DNA from: Mucor racemosus
Lineage: Eukaryota > Mucoromycota > Mucoromycetes > Mucorales > Mucoraceae
Direction of reading: 5' to 3'
DNA: 64,000 nt
NCBI GenBank assembly: GCA_027405735.1
Contig: JAPEHQ010000024.1
Location: 434,001 to 498,000 of the forward strand
Shown: positions 25,101 through 36,776 of the stretch, in pieces
Layout of the letters: every line of letters begins with the position of its first letter
Position numbering within the stretch: position 1 is the first letter of the stretch
Translations under genes and position numbers: made by a program
The notes under the pieces: model-generated
The model's database searches: none
The model's input: only the letters and a program-made list of their open reading frames with translations
Told to the model about the DNA's origin: nothing

Positions 25101-25685
25101 TAGCCATAAAAATAAGCCAAATACCATCATTGGTTTGTTTCAACAAGATGGACCCACAACAGCAACTACAACAACCACACCAAGTCAATATATCGATCAT
25201 ACTACATTAAATGATGTTCGCCGTGAAAGTATATCCACCACATATAGTAATAGTCGTAGAGAATCAAGTAAATCTGGTAGCAGTAGCAGCAGTGATGATG
25301 AGGACAACCTTAGCCAATACATGATGGAAGAGGGAGAATACCTTAGTTTTGGGGCTGACGATTTAAGTCAATTTGGAGATGCTCGTGATAGTGATGATAG
25401 TTCAAGTGGTAGTGAAGAGGATTTAAAATTACCAAAAAGCAAGAAACCAGTTCGCAGTGGTAGAAGAGGAAAACATAGGCTTAGAAAACCGTCGGATGTC
25501 GGCCCTGATGGTGTATCTTTTACGGAAAGAAGAGGTAGAAGATATCTTCAAGAAAAATTAAAAGTGTATGGTGATGACCAAACAATTGTTGTTGTAAGTT
25601 TTTTATTAACATAATGTAAATCAATAGCAGGTTTACTAACTCTTGTTGTATACGAATGTAGTATTTGGCTACATGTGTCTTGTAA
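22106..25685 (+). CDS. SMCR8-like DENN-family protein (10 exons)
   Basis: SMCR8 is the partner of C9orf72 in a DENN-type complex acting on small GTPases, autophagy and lysosomes. Exons: 22106-22146, 22219-22512, 22569-22710, 22766-22894, 22951-23837, 23896-23935, 23998-24311, 24371-24653, 24721-25593, 25662-25685. Every junction keeps frame and gives 1008 residues. Longin-like hallmarks are DFVLISEFSELEGPLPL (42-58), FDFNSFVLRVVSVD, FSIPDDTQVYF, HHLTLFDINARGYV (161-174) and the GN-F-DL block. The ERKLRSLAQLC segment (near 347) matches the SMCR8 linker. The C-terminal DENN part includes SLLIGRTVIIQG and LVQQVVQALSVFVPG. Long Ser/Thr/Asn/Asp-rich inserts lie at about 205-340, 365-420 and 750-940. 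The last intron has a textbook branch site (TTTACTAAC). Folliculin is the alternative, but the HHLTL-ARGYV block favours SMCR8. Confidence 0.85.
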
Positions 25686-26440
25686 AAGAGTAAACTGTCT
25701 ATCATATACATTGATTAATTAGTAGGTTTTACCCCAATCGGCCCATTTGGGCTGACCATTTAAAAATAAAGTTGTCTTCACAAAATTCATGTATTAATGA
25801 TGCTATTACGATATAAAATTTGCATTAATTTAAAAGCTCTTTAAAGCACCTGTAAATCTTAATACCGAGGAAACCAATAACATAATTGGGAGCGACCATG
25901 GCACAAAAAGTAATCTAGAAAGTGGGAGAAAGCTGAGGAATAATAGAACCAGTATATAATTATGGGAGAGTTCCATTAGCTAGGTAACGCCATTACAACT
26001 TACCAACAGCTTTATTAAACAGTTGATTCTGGTTTTGAGAAGGGTCTTTTCAGTCATTGCCGCTCTTGAGTAATCCTTATCATGCGAGCAGAATTTGATT
26101 TCTTTGATTAGACCTGGAATTCAAAGAAGTAGCAGGAAAACGCCCAGCTTCTAAGTATATTTAAATACCCATATTTCTTTGGATAGAAAGTCTAAATTGT
26201 GTCTTTATAGTATTTATGAATTTGTCGATGAGAAACAGTATGAAGAAGATGTAAGCAACACGTTCAATAGCCCGTTATAATACAGAAATGTTCCTCTAAT
26301 TGCATATTTTTTATTAGAAAGAAAATGTTAAAACAATGTACTGTTGCGCTGGATATGATGATTTTTTTATTGATTTGATATCATTAAAAACTCACTCTTT
26401 AAACGACCATATAAATGGTAAGAATTATTACTGAACCTTT
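25686..26440. other. Repeat-border region with a possible decayed exon
   Basis: No intact gene. Apart from the exon-like remnant at 26211-26360, nothing can be assigned. Confidence 0.4.
26211..26360 (+). pseudogene. Possible remnant of DNA polymerase alpha N-terminal region
   Basis: After an acceptor-like CTTTATAG, the sequence encodes IYEFVDEKQYEED, then GTAAGC...TTATTAG (26251-26317), then a stretch including GYDDFFID. DNA polymerase alpha catalytic subunits have an N-terminal motif of the form IYDEVDEEQY followed by DDFIVDDDG. The resemblance and splice signals are suggestive, but the spacing is about ten residues longer than usual and there are stops soon after. Confidence 0.3.
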
Positions 26441-27140
26441 TAAATAAAAAAGCATTTTTTTTTACTTTTCTTATATTTAACCACGTACGGTCTGAAAATT
26501 CAGTTTTTGTAGCGGACATTTTCGGGGCTCATTTTATCCTTATTAACACTCATGATTTTCATCAAAAAACAGAAAAATCAAATTTTGATACCAAAATCAA
26601 CGCTTAGATATACTGCATTATGAGAGAAAATTGTAGCTATAGATAATACACATTTTATAAAAGCTTAATATTAAATGTTAAGTAATGAAAATTTGTACTT
26701 TTGGCCCAAAAACGGTTTTTTGGTTAAAGGATATTCATGTAATATTTTGCAATAAAAAAATTGTATATTTTTTATTGAGCAAATAGAGCGCTAAATTTTT
26801 TATATGTGTATATTTTTTTTTTTTTATAATTGATAGTATAATTAACTCTAAATTTGCAAAACCAGAAAAAAAAAAAAAAAAATGTCAAAATTGATGATCT
26901 GGACAAAAATAATTTTCAAAATTAATATTCCGCTTATAAGCCTTGTAAGCCTTGAAAATAAGAGATTTTATAATACTTGAGAACTTTTTCAAGAATTTAC
27001 GATGCTGTACCTACTTGATTCAAGCTTATTACTGTAAATCTTTATACATGTTAATATTGTGTGGTAGTTTATTTGATGATAATATAGTCTTACTTTATAA
27101 TTATTGCGTTAGAGGTGGTTTACATTGAGTTTTAATCTTA

Positions 27141-27378
27141 CGTTTCCAATATCTTAAACATAAACATAGCCATTACTGAAGAAACCTATGGCCATCTTTT
27201 TATCCTCTTTATCCCAAATCCCTAGCCAGTTTATTCAATGCTTTACCAGAACCAACTTAAGTAGTACTTACAAACGGTTCCTTGGTATTTGCATTCAAAT
27301 TCCATATACTAAATGGACTGGATCCATCTACAGTAGTACCAAGCGTATCATCAGCCCGCGTTAAGACAAATGTCAATA
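27141..27378 (-). pseudogene. Dynein intermediate chain exon fragment (copy B)
   Basis: Same captured exon as at 9439-9669, on the minus strand. The shared in-frame TAA before VGSGKALNK is present; other substitutions are private to this copy. Confidence 0.75.
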
Positions 27379-27474
27379 TAAAATCAGAAACATCACATTA
27401 TATTGTCATCGTTATAAGCTATGAAAAGCTTGGTTTTTAATAATGCAACAATTAAATGAAAGACAAAATAATAC

Positions 27475-28021
27475 TGTTTAAATATACACAATGAATAACT
27501 AGAAAATAAAGTTAAAACTAGATATATTTATTGAGTATATTGTAGGTAAAAAGATAACGAATCCATCTCGAACGACATCAGGATTCAGGGTATTTATATG
27601 TTTTGGAAGCGTGGATATAGAGTCTACAATACAGAGTGTATGAAAGTATGATTTCATCTTCTTGAAGAACTAGTTGATTACAACATGATGATATAATAGG
27701 TTGGCCATAGCAAGTTTAGTAGGATACGACCAAGTTAAGTATATAGGATCTTCATGCTTGATTTACTTTAGATTGTGAATGTTGATACAAATGGAATAGT
27801 TGAATTCCATTTCCAGGAACGAGTTCATGATTGGCTCACTTCAGGATCTCAGGCTACACCATTTCATCATAGACTAAATGTAACATAACTAAATGAAATA
27901 AAATTGGCATACATCATTATCACCTCATACTCATCCTTCTATGCTAAGAATAATGTCTACATAATCCTTTGAGCACTTCTACTAGTAATACATGTACCCA
28001 GTATAGTCTATGTCCTAAACA
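27475..28021. mobile_element. Solo LTR 2 (547 bp), target duplication AATAC
   Basis: It starts TGTTTAAATATAC and ends GTCCTAAACA, giving TGTTTA/TAAACA inverted ends. AATAC flanks both sides (27470-27474 and 28022-28026). The empty site is seen in copies C (about 32625) and E (about 60395) as ATACTAATAGCATATG. Confidence 0.9.
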
Positions 28022-28193
28022 AATACTAATCGCATATGGTGAGTATTCAGCATCTAGTTGAGTTTAATGAAGAATGCTTTTAAACCCTTTTGAAAATCCT
28101 GAAGTAAACACAACATCTTGGTCCTGTAATTTCTATCCATCAAATGTTGCAATTTCCACCACCAGTACACAATAAATGCACCTTTTATCAACC

Positions 28194-29365
28194 TTAACCT
28201 CTGTCATATGTTTTCAGGTTTGGTAAATAATACTTAAAAAGGAATACAACTAAAAAAGAATGAGTAATGAATCAGTTCTTCAACTGTATAATAAAAACAA
28301 GATATCGTTTATTTAGATATAAAAGTACGGACTTTTATATTGATTTGACATTGAGATTCTGAGTTGTAATTTAAGGCACTATTAAACCATTAGATCTGTT
28401 TGATAGTGCAATAAAATTGAAGTAATTTTATAAAAATGAAAAATAAAATAAAAAATAAAAGCGTTCGTTGATAAATACAATTATAGTCTTTCCACGGTTT
28501 ATTGTGATTAAAAGAAATCTGAAGAAAAAGAGTGATATCTTCATAAAGTATACTATATTTATAGGAATTGTAAAATAGTGGATGTTTGTGGGTTGATGCC
28601 TATTTTACAGGTGTTCAATCATAATGTCTTTTATTGACATTCTTTTATAAGATACTTGGTTGAGATGTTGATTTTTCAACATTCCAGTTATAATTTAAAA
28701 TGCAACTGAGCTTATTTTTATGGGATGTGATTCCTTATCTAGAATTACTGCAACTGCGATTTTATGAGCAGGAGTTTTGGAATATATTATTGATGCAAAA
28801 TAAGTACAGCTTTATATCATAGGTGTCGTGTTGTAGAAGGTTGTATTTTGATCAGGAATACTTCCTTTTACAGGCACCAGCAATATAGAGTTTCCTCGTT
28901 ATGCTTATTGGGATCTGAGTGGAACTCAGTCCTTATGGAGCGAGATTCAGGTACGAATCGAGATCAGTTATTTTTCTAAAATGACAATGGCGACTTTGGT
29001 CTATAAAAGGTGTCATTTCATTGCAGATAGTAATCTATGGATTGAAATGGATCAATCATAATTTAACCGTTCTTGCAGAGCTGTGAGTTGCTTTGTTTCA
29101 GTGCTGCGCTAAATGTGCTTGTTGGATGTTGACTTCATAGCTACTTGATTGATTAACCACTGGGATTTCTGGGATGAAAGAATATGGTATCATAATTGAG
29201 GCCCAAGCGTCCTTGGTAATTACTAAATTAAACTTATTACGCTAGGAGGTTCTTATATCCGATGATATCAAGACTTTCAACTTCAATAATGCATGTCGTA
29301 GTCAATAGATTGTAAGATGTATCGATACTGTTGTAGAAGATGATAACATATGGTACTTGTTGATG
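28194..29365 (-). repeat. Family 2 repeat, interrupted by a solo LTR
   Basis: 28194-28406 and 29031-29365 match 61190-61707. Solo LTR 3 splits the copy. Confidence 0.75.
28407..29025. mobile_element. Solo LTR 3 (619 bp), target duplication GATAG
   Basis: It starts TGCAATAAAATTG and ends TCATTTCATTGCA, with TGCAAT/ATTGCA inverted ends. GATAG lies at 28402-28406 and 29026-29030. The uninterrupted site is at about 61440 (TTTGATAGTAATC). A partial relative lies at about 54900-55105 on the minus strand. Confidence 0.9.
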
Positions 29366-29746
29366 GCATCACATAACATAGCATATGATTCATATTTTTG
29401 CCAATGGTCACCCTTCCAAAAAAAAAGCCGAACAATCTCCGGAAGCGGCCATTTAATGATATTTCCAAGCTTTAAATCTCTAGAAAAAATTACCGGACAG
29501 GCCGGACGCGTCTGTTTAAATATTCCAAGTAGCTATAAGATGCAGGTATTGAAATCTCATACAAAAATTAAGTTTCGGCTGTATTGCTGCTATTAATTAT
29601 TCAAAGGCTTATTTTAAGTAAAGCATATATACAACTTACAACATTGTTAGCCTAATAACGGATTGAACTTGAAAAGTATAAGATGATACAACCGGATTCA
29701 AAAAGAGTCCATAAAATCACAAATTTAAAGGATTTATATATAAAAG
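29366..29746. other. Unassigned sequence between family 2 and copy C
   Basis: No coding sequence is supported. A 79-codon open frame at 29357 begins inside repeat sequence and is not recognisable. No match to the other families in the window was noticed. Confidence 0.4.
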
Positions 29747-30648
29747 CACTACGGCCGACCTGTACTGCACAAGACAATTTTGTTGTGCCTAGGTGGGCTA
29801 CACACTATGGCCTGATGAGTTGTCGCGCCCACTGAATAATGGCTAAAAAGATAACAAGATGCTGCACATGGGCACAATAAAAGAAACTGCACACGAGCAT
29901 AAAAAAAAGCCTGTATGTACAGAATTATAGATTCTGTCCGTGCGTATAATAACATTAATCCCATGTGTGCATAATAATAGTAGAATTGCCCATAAGCATA
30001 TCATTATTCCTATTTGTGCATAATAATAAAATTTGACCGTGAGCATAATAATGAGCTGATCTAATGGGCACAAATTGGTTTGCACATGAGAATTGTGCCG
30101 TTCTCAAAATCCCATTGTATTTTTTACTGGAATGGGTTTTTAAAATACGTTGGTTGCTTTTATTGAGATTTAGAAGATTATAGACAATACAATTTAATAC
30201 GTTGTTGATGTATGAGCAATACATGCAAGAGCCAATACAGTTACGATTATCATTATTTGTAAATATGTTTATAGCTATAATGTTTACAGCAACTACAGTT
30301 TTTGCTAGAGCATAAAATTAAATAACACTTAGTGCTTAAATTTATATGCAAGCCAAATCTAAGATTATAGATGTTACTTTATCACTCATAAAATTTAAAT
30401 AAATTAACCTTCTTTAAACTTACTAGTTTAGTTTACGAATTGTCAGCTGTAAAAAGATTTGTTTTCAAGCATGGCTACAATCAAAACTATGGTTATTAAA
30501 CAAAACATTTGACTATTCTTCTTTTTTTTGTTTCTATATCATTTGAAATTTTATCACTTTTCTGGAACATTTCGTGGGTTTGTAGCCAGTTTTAGCTTTT
30601 TATTACAGTAAGTAGATATAAATATCATTGCCTTTGGTTTGACCTGGT

Positions 30649-31082
30649 TGTGGAACAGGTAGAGATATTCACGGAAAAAAAGTATAAAAAAAAAACAATA
30701 GGAATTCGACTAGATAACGTTAGGCTTTTATTATCAAGTAGAACTTAATTGACTCTTCTTTGAAAGGAAGATGTCCTTCTATTTATACACAATTTCTAAT
30801 CTATATTATAAATCAATGAGAACAAATAGGAACATGCCATTCCATAATCTACCCGATATCTTTAGGTCCTGATTTTATCATGAATGAAATCAGGCCATAT
30901 TGAATAATGGTGTATTTATGATTCAGGTCAATAATTATAATTTGCTAGGATCGACATCTCGGTTATAAGACTACTTGCTGTATCAATCAGACATGTCAAA
31001 TCAAAGTGATTCCTGATTTATTCCAGCGGTAATTCAAGTTAGACACCAGATGAAATGGAGATCTAAATGGATGTAATCCACA
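30649..31082. mobile_element. Solo LTR 4 (434 bp), target duplication CTGGT
   Basis: It starts TGTGGAACAGG and ends GTAATCCACA, so TGTGGA/TCCACA are inverted ends. CTGGT precedes (30644-30648) and follows (31083-31087). Empty sites in copies D (about 35420) and E (about 58840) read TTGATCTGGTGATCA-like. Diverged relatives lie at 12430-12815 and about 54371-54900. Confidence 0.92.
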
Positions 31083-32305
31083 CTGGTAATCAAGAAATAC
31101 GTCCAACAATGCAGTAGCAAATAATGATATTTGATCTTAGAATGCGGTTAAATGAAAAATATCAGTCTCAAATATAGACTGCTGCTACCTACATTAAAAA
31201 CATTAGTCCCTTTTGTTAGCATGCGTATTCAGATAAAAGAAAAGAATACCAGCTTGATAGTCTGATGTGCCTTATCAAACGGTGAGGATATCCTTGGAAT
31301 ATGATAGCAACACACGTAGAAAAGGATTTTCAAGGCTTTACATTATTTAGCGCAATTAAAACCCTGTTAAATTGCTCATTTCAGCCTATGTAAAAGCAGT
31401 ATTACAACGTATGAACCATAAACTAAATAAAATAGCCAATAACTGTTACCATAGAAGCATAAATGTTTCTACCAGAAAACCCGTCTGTCACATCATACAT
31501 TCATTAAAAAGTTGCAAAAGCGAGCCCGTAGAGCGACGCCGTAATTGAGCACAGCAAGATTGAATTGCTAAGTCTCTTATAATATGGTATATCTAAGTTT
31601 TAAATAAAAAAGCGTTTCTTTTTTTTTTAGCTTTTCTTATATTTAACCACGTACGGTCTGAAAATTCAGTTTTTGTAGCGGACATTTTCAGGGCTCATTT
31701 TATCCTTATTAACACTCATGATTTTCATCAAAAAACAGAAAAATCAAATTTTGATACCAAAATCAACGCTTAAATATACTACATTGTGAGAGAAAATTGT
31801 AGCTATGACTAATATGCATTTTATAAGAGCCTAATATTAAATGTTAAGTAATAGAACTTTGTACTTTTGTGCCAAAAACGGTTTTCTGGTTAAAGGATTT
31901 TCATGTAATGTTTTGCAATAAAAATGTTTATTATTTTTTATTGAGCAAATAGAGCGCTAAATTCTGTGTATGTGTATATTTTTTGTTTTTATGATTGGTA
32001 GTATAATTAACTCTAAATTTGTAGAACCAGAAAGAAAAATTTAAAAAATGTCAAAATTGATGATCTGGACAAAAATAATTTTTGAAATTAATATTCCACC
32101 TATAAGCCTTGAAAGTCCTAAAAATAAGAGATTTCACAATTCCTGAAAACTTTTTCAAGAATATACGATGCCGTACCCACTTGATTCAAGCTTATTGCTG
32201 TAAATCTTTATACATGTCAATATTTTGTGGTAGTTTATTTGATGATGATATAGTCTTACCTTATAATTATTACGCTAGAGGTGATTTACATTGAGCTTTA
32301 ATCGT

Positions 32306-32535
32306 ACCTCTCCAATATCATAAACATAAACATGGCGATCACTGGAACCTATTGCCGTCTTTTTATCCTCGCTCTTTGTCCCAAGCCAATTTATTCAATG
32401 CGTTACTAGAACCAACTTAAGTACTTAAAAATGGTTCCTTGGTATTTTCATTCAAATTCCATAAATTAAATCGACTGGTTCCATCTACAGTAATATCAAA
32501 CGTATCATCAGCCCGCATTATAATAAATATCAATC
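32306..32535 (-). pseudogene. Dynein intermediate chain exon fragment (copy C)
   Basis: On the minus strand this copy reads TVDGTSRFNLWNLNENT, close to the dynein intermediate chain consensus, then the shared stop, then LNKLAWDKE. It has a private frameshift after DKE. Confidence 0.8.
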
Positions 32536-34426
32536 TAAAATCAGACACATCCGATTGTCATTGTTATGAGCTATGAAAAGCTTGATATTTACTAATACAA
32601 CAATAATAAAAAAGAAACAACATGATACTAATAATAGCATATGGTCAGTATTTAACATCTAAGTAAGTTTGACAAAGTATGATGCTTTTATTTAAACCCT
32701 TTTAAAATCCTGAGGCAAATGCAACATCTTGGTTCTGTAATTTCTATCCATCAAAATGTTGCGATTTCCACTATACAATGAATGCGCTTTTTATCAATCT
32801 TGACCTCGATGTACATTGGATATCAGTTTCTTACCAGTTGTATTTTTTTTCATTCATTAATATTCAGTCATATTGAACGATGATTTGTAGCATTGCCAAG
32901 AAAAAGAATAAATGCTTCAAGCGTTTTCTGCATATCAAATTATGCGATTTAGTAGCAATGATTGCACTTAACTATGCTGTTTGAATCTATTGATGTTAAT
33001 CAGAATAATTAGTACTTCATTCAAAAGAAAGCTTTGCTTTAAACATTTACATTCACCCATTCAATAAATGACACTGCATTTATTATCCATTATATCAATC
33101 AACCAACTTCATCTTGATTCGATGCATTTAACAATTAAACGCCTAAATTATGCTTGAGCTACGAGGTATCGCCACAAAAAAATTCGTACAGGTCGACGAA
33201 GCATCACAATTTGAATAACTTTTTTTTGTGTTCATAGATCTTTGCATAAACCATATTTTTAGCTGTTTAATTTAACTGAAATACACTGAACGCTAAAATC
33301 GTACTTGGTAAAATGTCTTGCTTAATTGCGAGTCAACACAACAAATTTAATGCTAGTAGTTTAGCATCAGCAGTTGGATCAGATATAATATTTGAGATTA
33401 GATAACCCCTTTTAATAAATTTGAATACCATGACCTAAGAATGAACCGTTATTATTGATATGCTAATTAATCAAGGATGGTGAGTCAGTCGTCTCTAATG
33501 GACGAACGAGTTGATTAGAAGTAGTATATAGTAAACGAAATATTAAAATCAAGTATAGCAATTGAATGAGCAAGAGATGATAAACCATGTAGATTAGCAT
33601 AATTGAATTGTTTCAAGCGTGAACTGAATAAGCCTTTGCTTTTAACCTATAAAAATTGATTTTTTATTAGTAAAAAATTAATTAACAAGTAATGATTATA
33701 GTGTACCTTTGATAGTTCACTACTACGGCCGACCTGTGCTGCACAAGATGATTTTTTTTTGCCCAGGTGGGCTGCGCACTATCGCCTGAGCCGTTGTGTC
33801 CACTGAATATCTGGCTAAAAAGATAACAAGATACACATGGACACAACTAAAGAAACCGCACACGAGCACAACGAAAAGCTTGTGTGCTCAGAATTATAGA
33901 TTCTGTTCATGTGCATGACATTAATCCCATGTGTGCATAATAGTAGGATTGCCCATAAGCATATCATTATCCTTATTTGTGCATAACAATAAAATCTGGC
34001 CATGAGCATAATGAGCTGGTTGTATGGGCATAAATTGGTTTGCACATGAGCATCGTGCAGTTCTCAAAATTCCATTGCATTTTTTTTACTGGAATGGGTT
34101 TTTAAATTACATTTGCTTTTATTAATATAAATTATAGACAATACATTTCAATAATGCGTTGTTGATGTAGAGTAATACATGCAAGAGCCAATATATTTAC
34201 GATTATCATTATTTGTAAATATGTTTATAGCTATAATAATGTTTACAGCAACAATGGTTTTTGCTTGAACATGAAATTAAATAATACTTACTGCTTAAAT
34301 TTATATGCAAGCCAAATCTAAGATTATATAAGTTACTTTATCACATAAAATTTGAACAAATCAATTTTCTTTAAACTTACTATTTTAGTTTACGGATTGT
34401 TAGCTGTAAAAAGATTTGCTTTCAAG

Positions 34427-34953
34427 TGTTTAGGATAGACTAGATTAACGGGCATTATGGATTACACAATGGAAATAGGATAGATAGCATCATTTATTTT
34501 AGAGTTATAAATGGATTATCCACACTGGGTCGTAGATGCGGGAGATATGATAAATGATGCTGTAAACTTTATTTCAACATTGGGAATACAGTAGGTATGA
34601 GTGGTTTCTGTGTCAATTAACCCAAGGGTTAGGATATTCTTTAAGAATCAGCCAATTAGAAATAGGTATGGGACATTCTACATAAGCTGTTTCTTGATGT
34701 AGAAGTATCTTTAAGTCTATTGTTTGATCAAGAATATTCTGTATATACTTATCTTTGGATCTCTTGCTTTTACTGGTTCTGGTCAACCTAAATATCCATC
34801 CTACAGTATATCCGTGCTCCTGAAACATATAAATACATGACCCATTATACATTTGATTAGATCTTATCTTATTTTTCCTCAAGAAATATACGCAACAAAT
34901 ATATTGAATTCTGATTTTAATTCCTGGTTTTTATTTCGTATATCTAAACAACA
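34427..34953. mobile_element. Solo LTR 5 (527 bp), target duplication TCAAG
   Basis: It starts TGTTTAGGATAG and ends CTAAACAACA. TCAAG lies at 34422-34426 and 34954-34958. The empty site in copy C (about 30465) reads TTTTCAAGCATGGC. An 89-codon open frame inside is not recognisable. Confidence 0.9.
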
Positions 34954-36670
34954 TCAAGCATAGCTACGATCAAAACTATGGTTATTAGGCGAGGTATCAG
35001 TTTTTTTTTTTTTTTTGTATTTCTATACCATTTGAAATTTTATCACTTTTCTGAAACATTTCGTGGGTTTGTAGCCAGTTCTAGCATTTCGTTGAGCAGA
35101 TACTGTATAAATATCATTATTGAGGAACTATCGCTATCGATATAATAAGTATATAATTCATTAAATAATAAAATAGTATCTGAAGATATAACTTTTTTCT
35201 ATAATAAACATTTAATAATTTATTTTTAAAAAATGTCTAAACATATCACGAAAACCATAATTGTATCATTAAATAATAAAAACGGTCAGGGTAGGAGTCT
35301 GACGTGTGAAGGTAAGCGAAGTGCAACCTTCTGGACTGTGTGTGTGGTATCATGATGTTCTGGGGTTGTTAACATGCTTGATACGTGGTACTGGAGCAGA
35401 CCATTCCTCATTGCCTTCGATTTGATCTGGTGATCAAGAAATACGTCCAACAATACATTAGTAAATAATGATATTTGTTCTTAGAATGCGGGTAAATAAA
35501 AATATCAGTCTCTAATATAGACTGCTGCCTATTATTAGAAACATCAGTCTCTTGTATTAGCATGCCTACTCAGATAAACGAAAAGAATACTAGCTGGATA
35601 GTCTGGTATGCCTTATCAAACGGTGAATAATGTCCTTGGAATATGAAAACAAAAAGAGAGAACCAACACATGTAGAAAAGGATTTTCAAGGCTTTACATT
35701 CTTTAGCTCAATTAAAACCCTGTTAAATTGCACATTTCAGCCAATGTGAAAGCAGCATTACAGAGCATCAACCCATAAACTAAACAAAATAGGCAATATC
35801 TGCTACTATAGAAACATACATTTTTCCACCATAAAAACGGTCTGTGATATTATAGATTCGTTAATAAATTGCAACAACGAGCCCGCAGAGCGACGCCGTA
35901 ATTGAACATCATAACAAGATCAAACGGCTAAGTCTGTTAGACCTTAGACTATGGTATATATCTAAGTTTTAAATAAAAATGTGTCTTTTTTTAAACTTTT
36001 CTTATATTTAACCACGTATGGTCTGAAAATTCAGTTTTTGTAGCGGACATTTTCGGGACTCATTTTATCCTTACCAACACTCATGATTTTGATCAAAAAT
36101 CAGAAAAATCAAATTTTGATACCAAAATCAACGTTTAAATATACTACATTGTGAGAGAAAATTGTAGCTATGACTAATACACATTTTATAAAAGCTTAAT
36201 ATTAAATATTAAGTAATGAAACGTTGTACTTTTGGCCCAAAAACGGTTTTTTGATTAAAGGATTTTCATGTAATGTTTTGCAATAAAAATGTTTATTATT
36301 TTTTATTGAGCAAATAGAGCGTTAAATTTGCATATGTGTATATTTTTTGTTTTTATAATTGGTAGTATAATTAACTCTAGATTTGCAAAATCAGAAAAAA
36401 AAATTTAAAAAATGTCAAAATTGATGATCTGGACAAAATAATTTTCTAAATTAATATTCCGCTTATAAGCCGTGTTAGTCTTAAAAATAAGAGATTTTAT
36501 AATACTTGAGAACTTTTTCAAGAATTTACGATGTTGTACCCACTTGACTCAAGCTTATTATTGTAAATCTCTATACATGTTAATATTTTGTGGTAGTTTA
36601 TTTGATGATGATCTAGTCTTACTTTATAATTATTGCGTTAGAGGTAATTTACATTGAGTTTTAGTCTTAC

Positions 36671-36776
36671 CTCTCCAATATTATAAACATAAACATGGTC
36701 ATCGCTGGAACCTATTGCGACCTTTTTATCCTCTTTGTCTCAAGCCAATTCATTCAATGCTTTACCAGAATAAACT
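36671..36776 (-). pseudogene. Dynein intermediate chain exon fragment (copy D), truncated
   Basis: Only the part encoding the second blade up to the LNK region remains; the internal deletion of copy D cuts it at about 36776. Confidence 0.7.

Larger units (their letters stand above)
26441..28193 (+). mobile_element. CACTA-like copy B, truncated on both sides, interrupted by a solo LTR
   Basis: It aligns with copies C, D and E from the TAAATAAAAAAGC block through the dynein fragment and into the inner region. It lacks both termini. Solo LTR 2 (27475-28021) lies inside. Confidence 0.75.
29747..33715 (+). mobile_element. CACTA-like copy C, intact left end, right tail lost
   Basis: It begins CACTACGGCCGACCTG and continues through the subterminal motif cluster (about 29850-30090), the common arm (31200-32300), the dynein exon (32306-32535) and the inner region corresponding to the reverse of 8290-9400. 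It stops at 33715, where copy D starts. Solo LTR 4 is nested inside. Confidence 0.8.

Noticed and set aside
32109..32294. Recurring 61-codon frame (also at 36472-36657 and 59944-60177)
   Set aside because: It recurs because the element is repeated. It lies antisense to the intron-like flank of the dynein exon, starts at inconsistent positions and shows no family.
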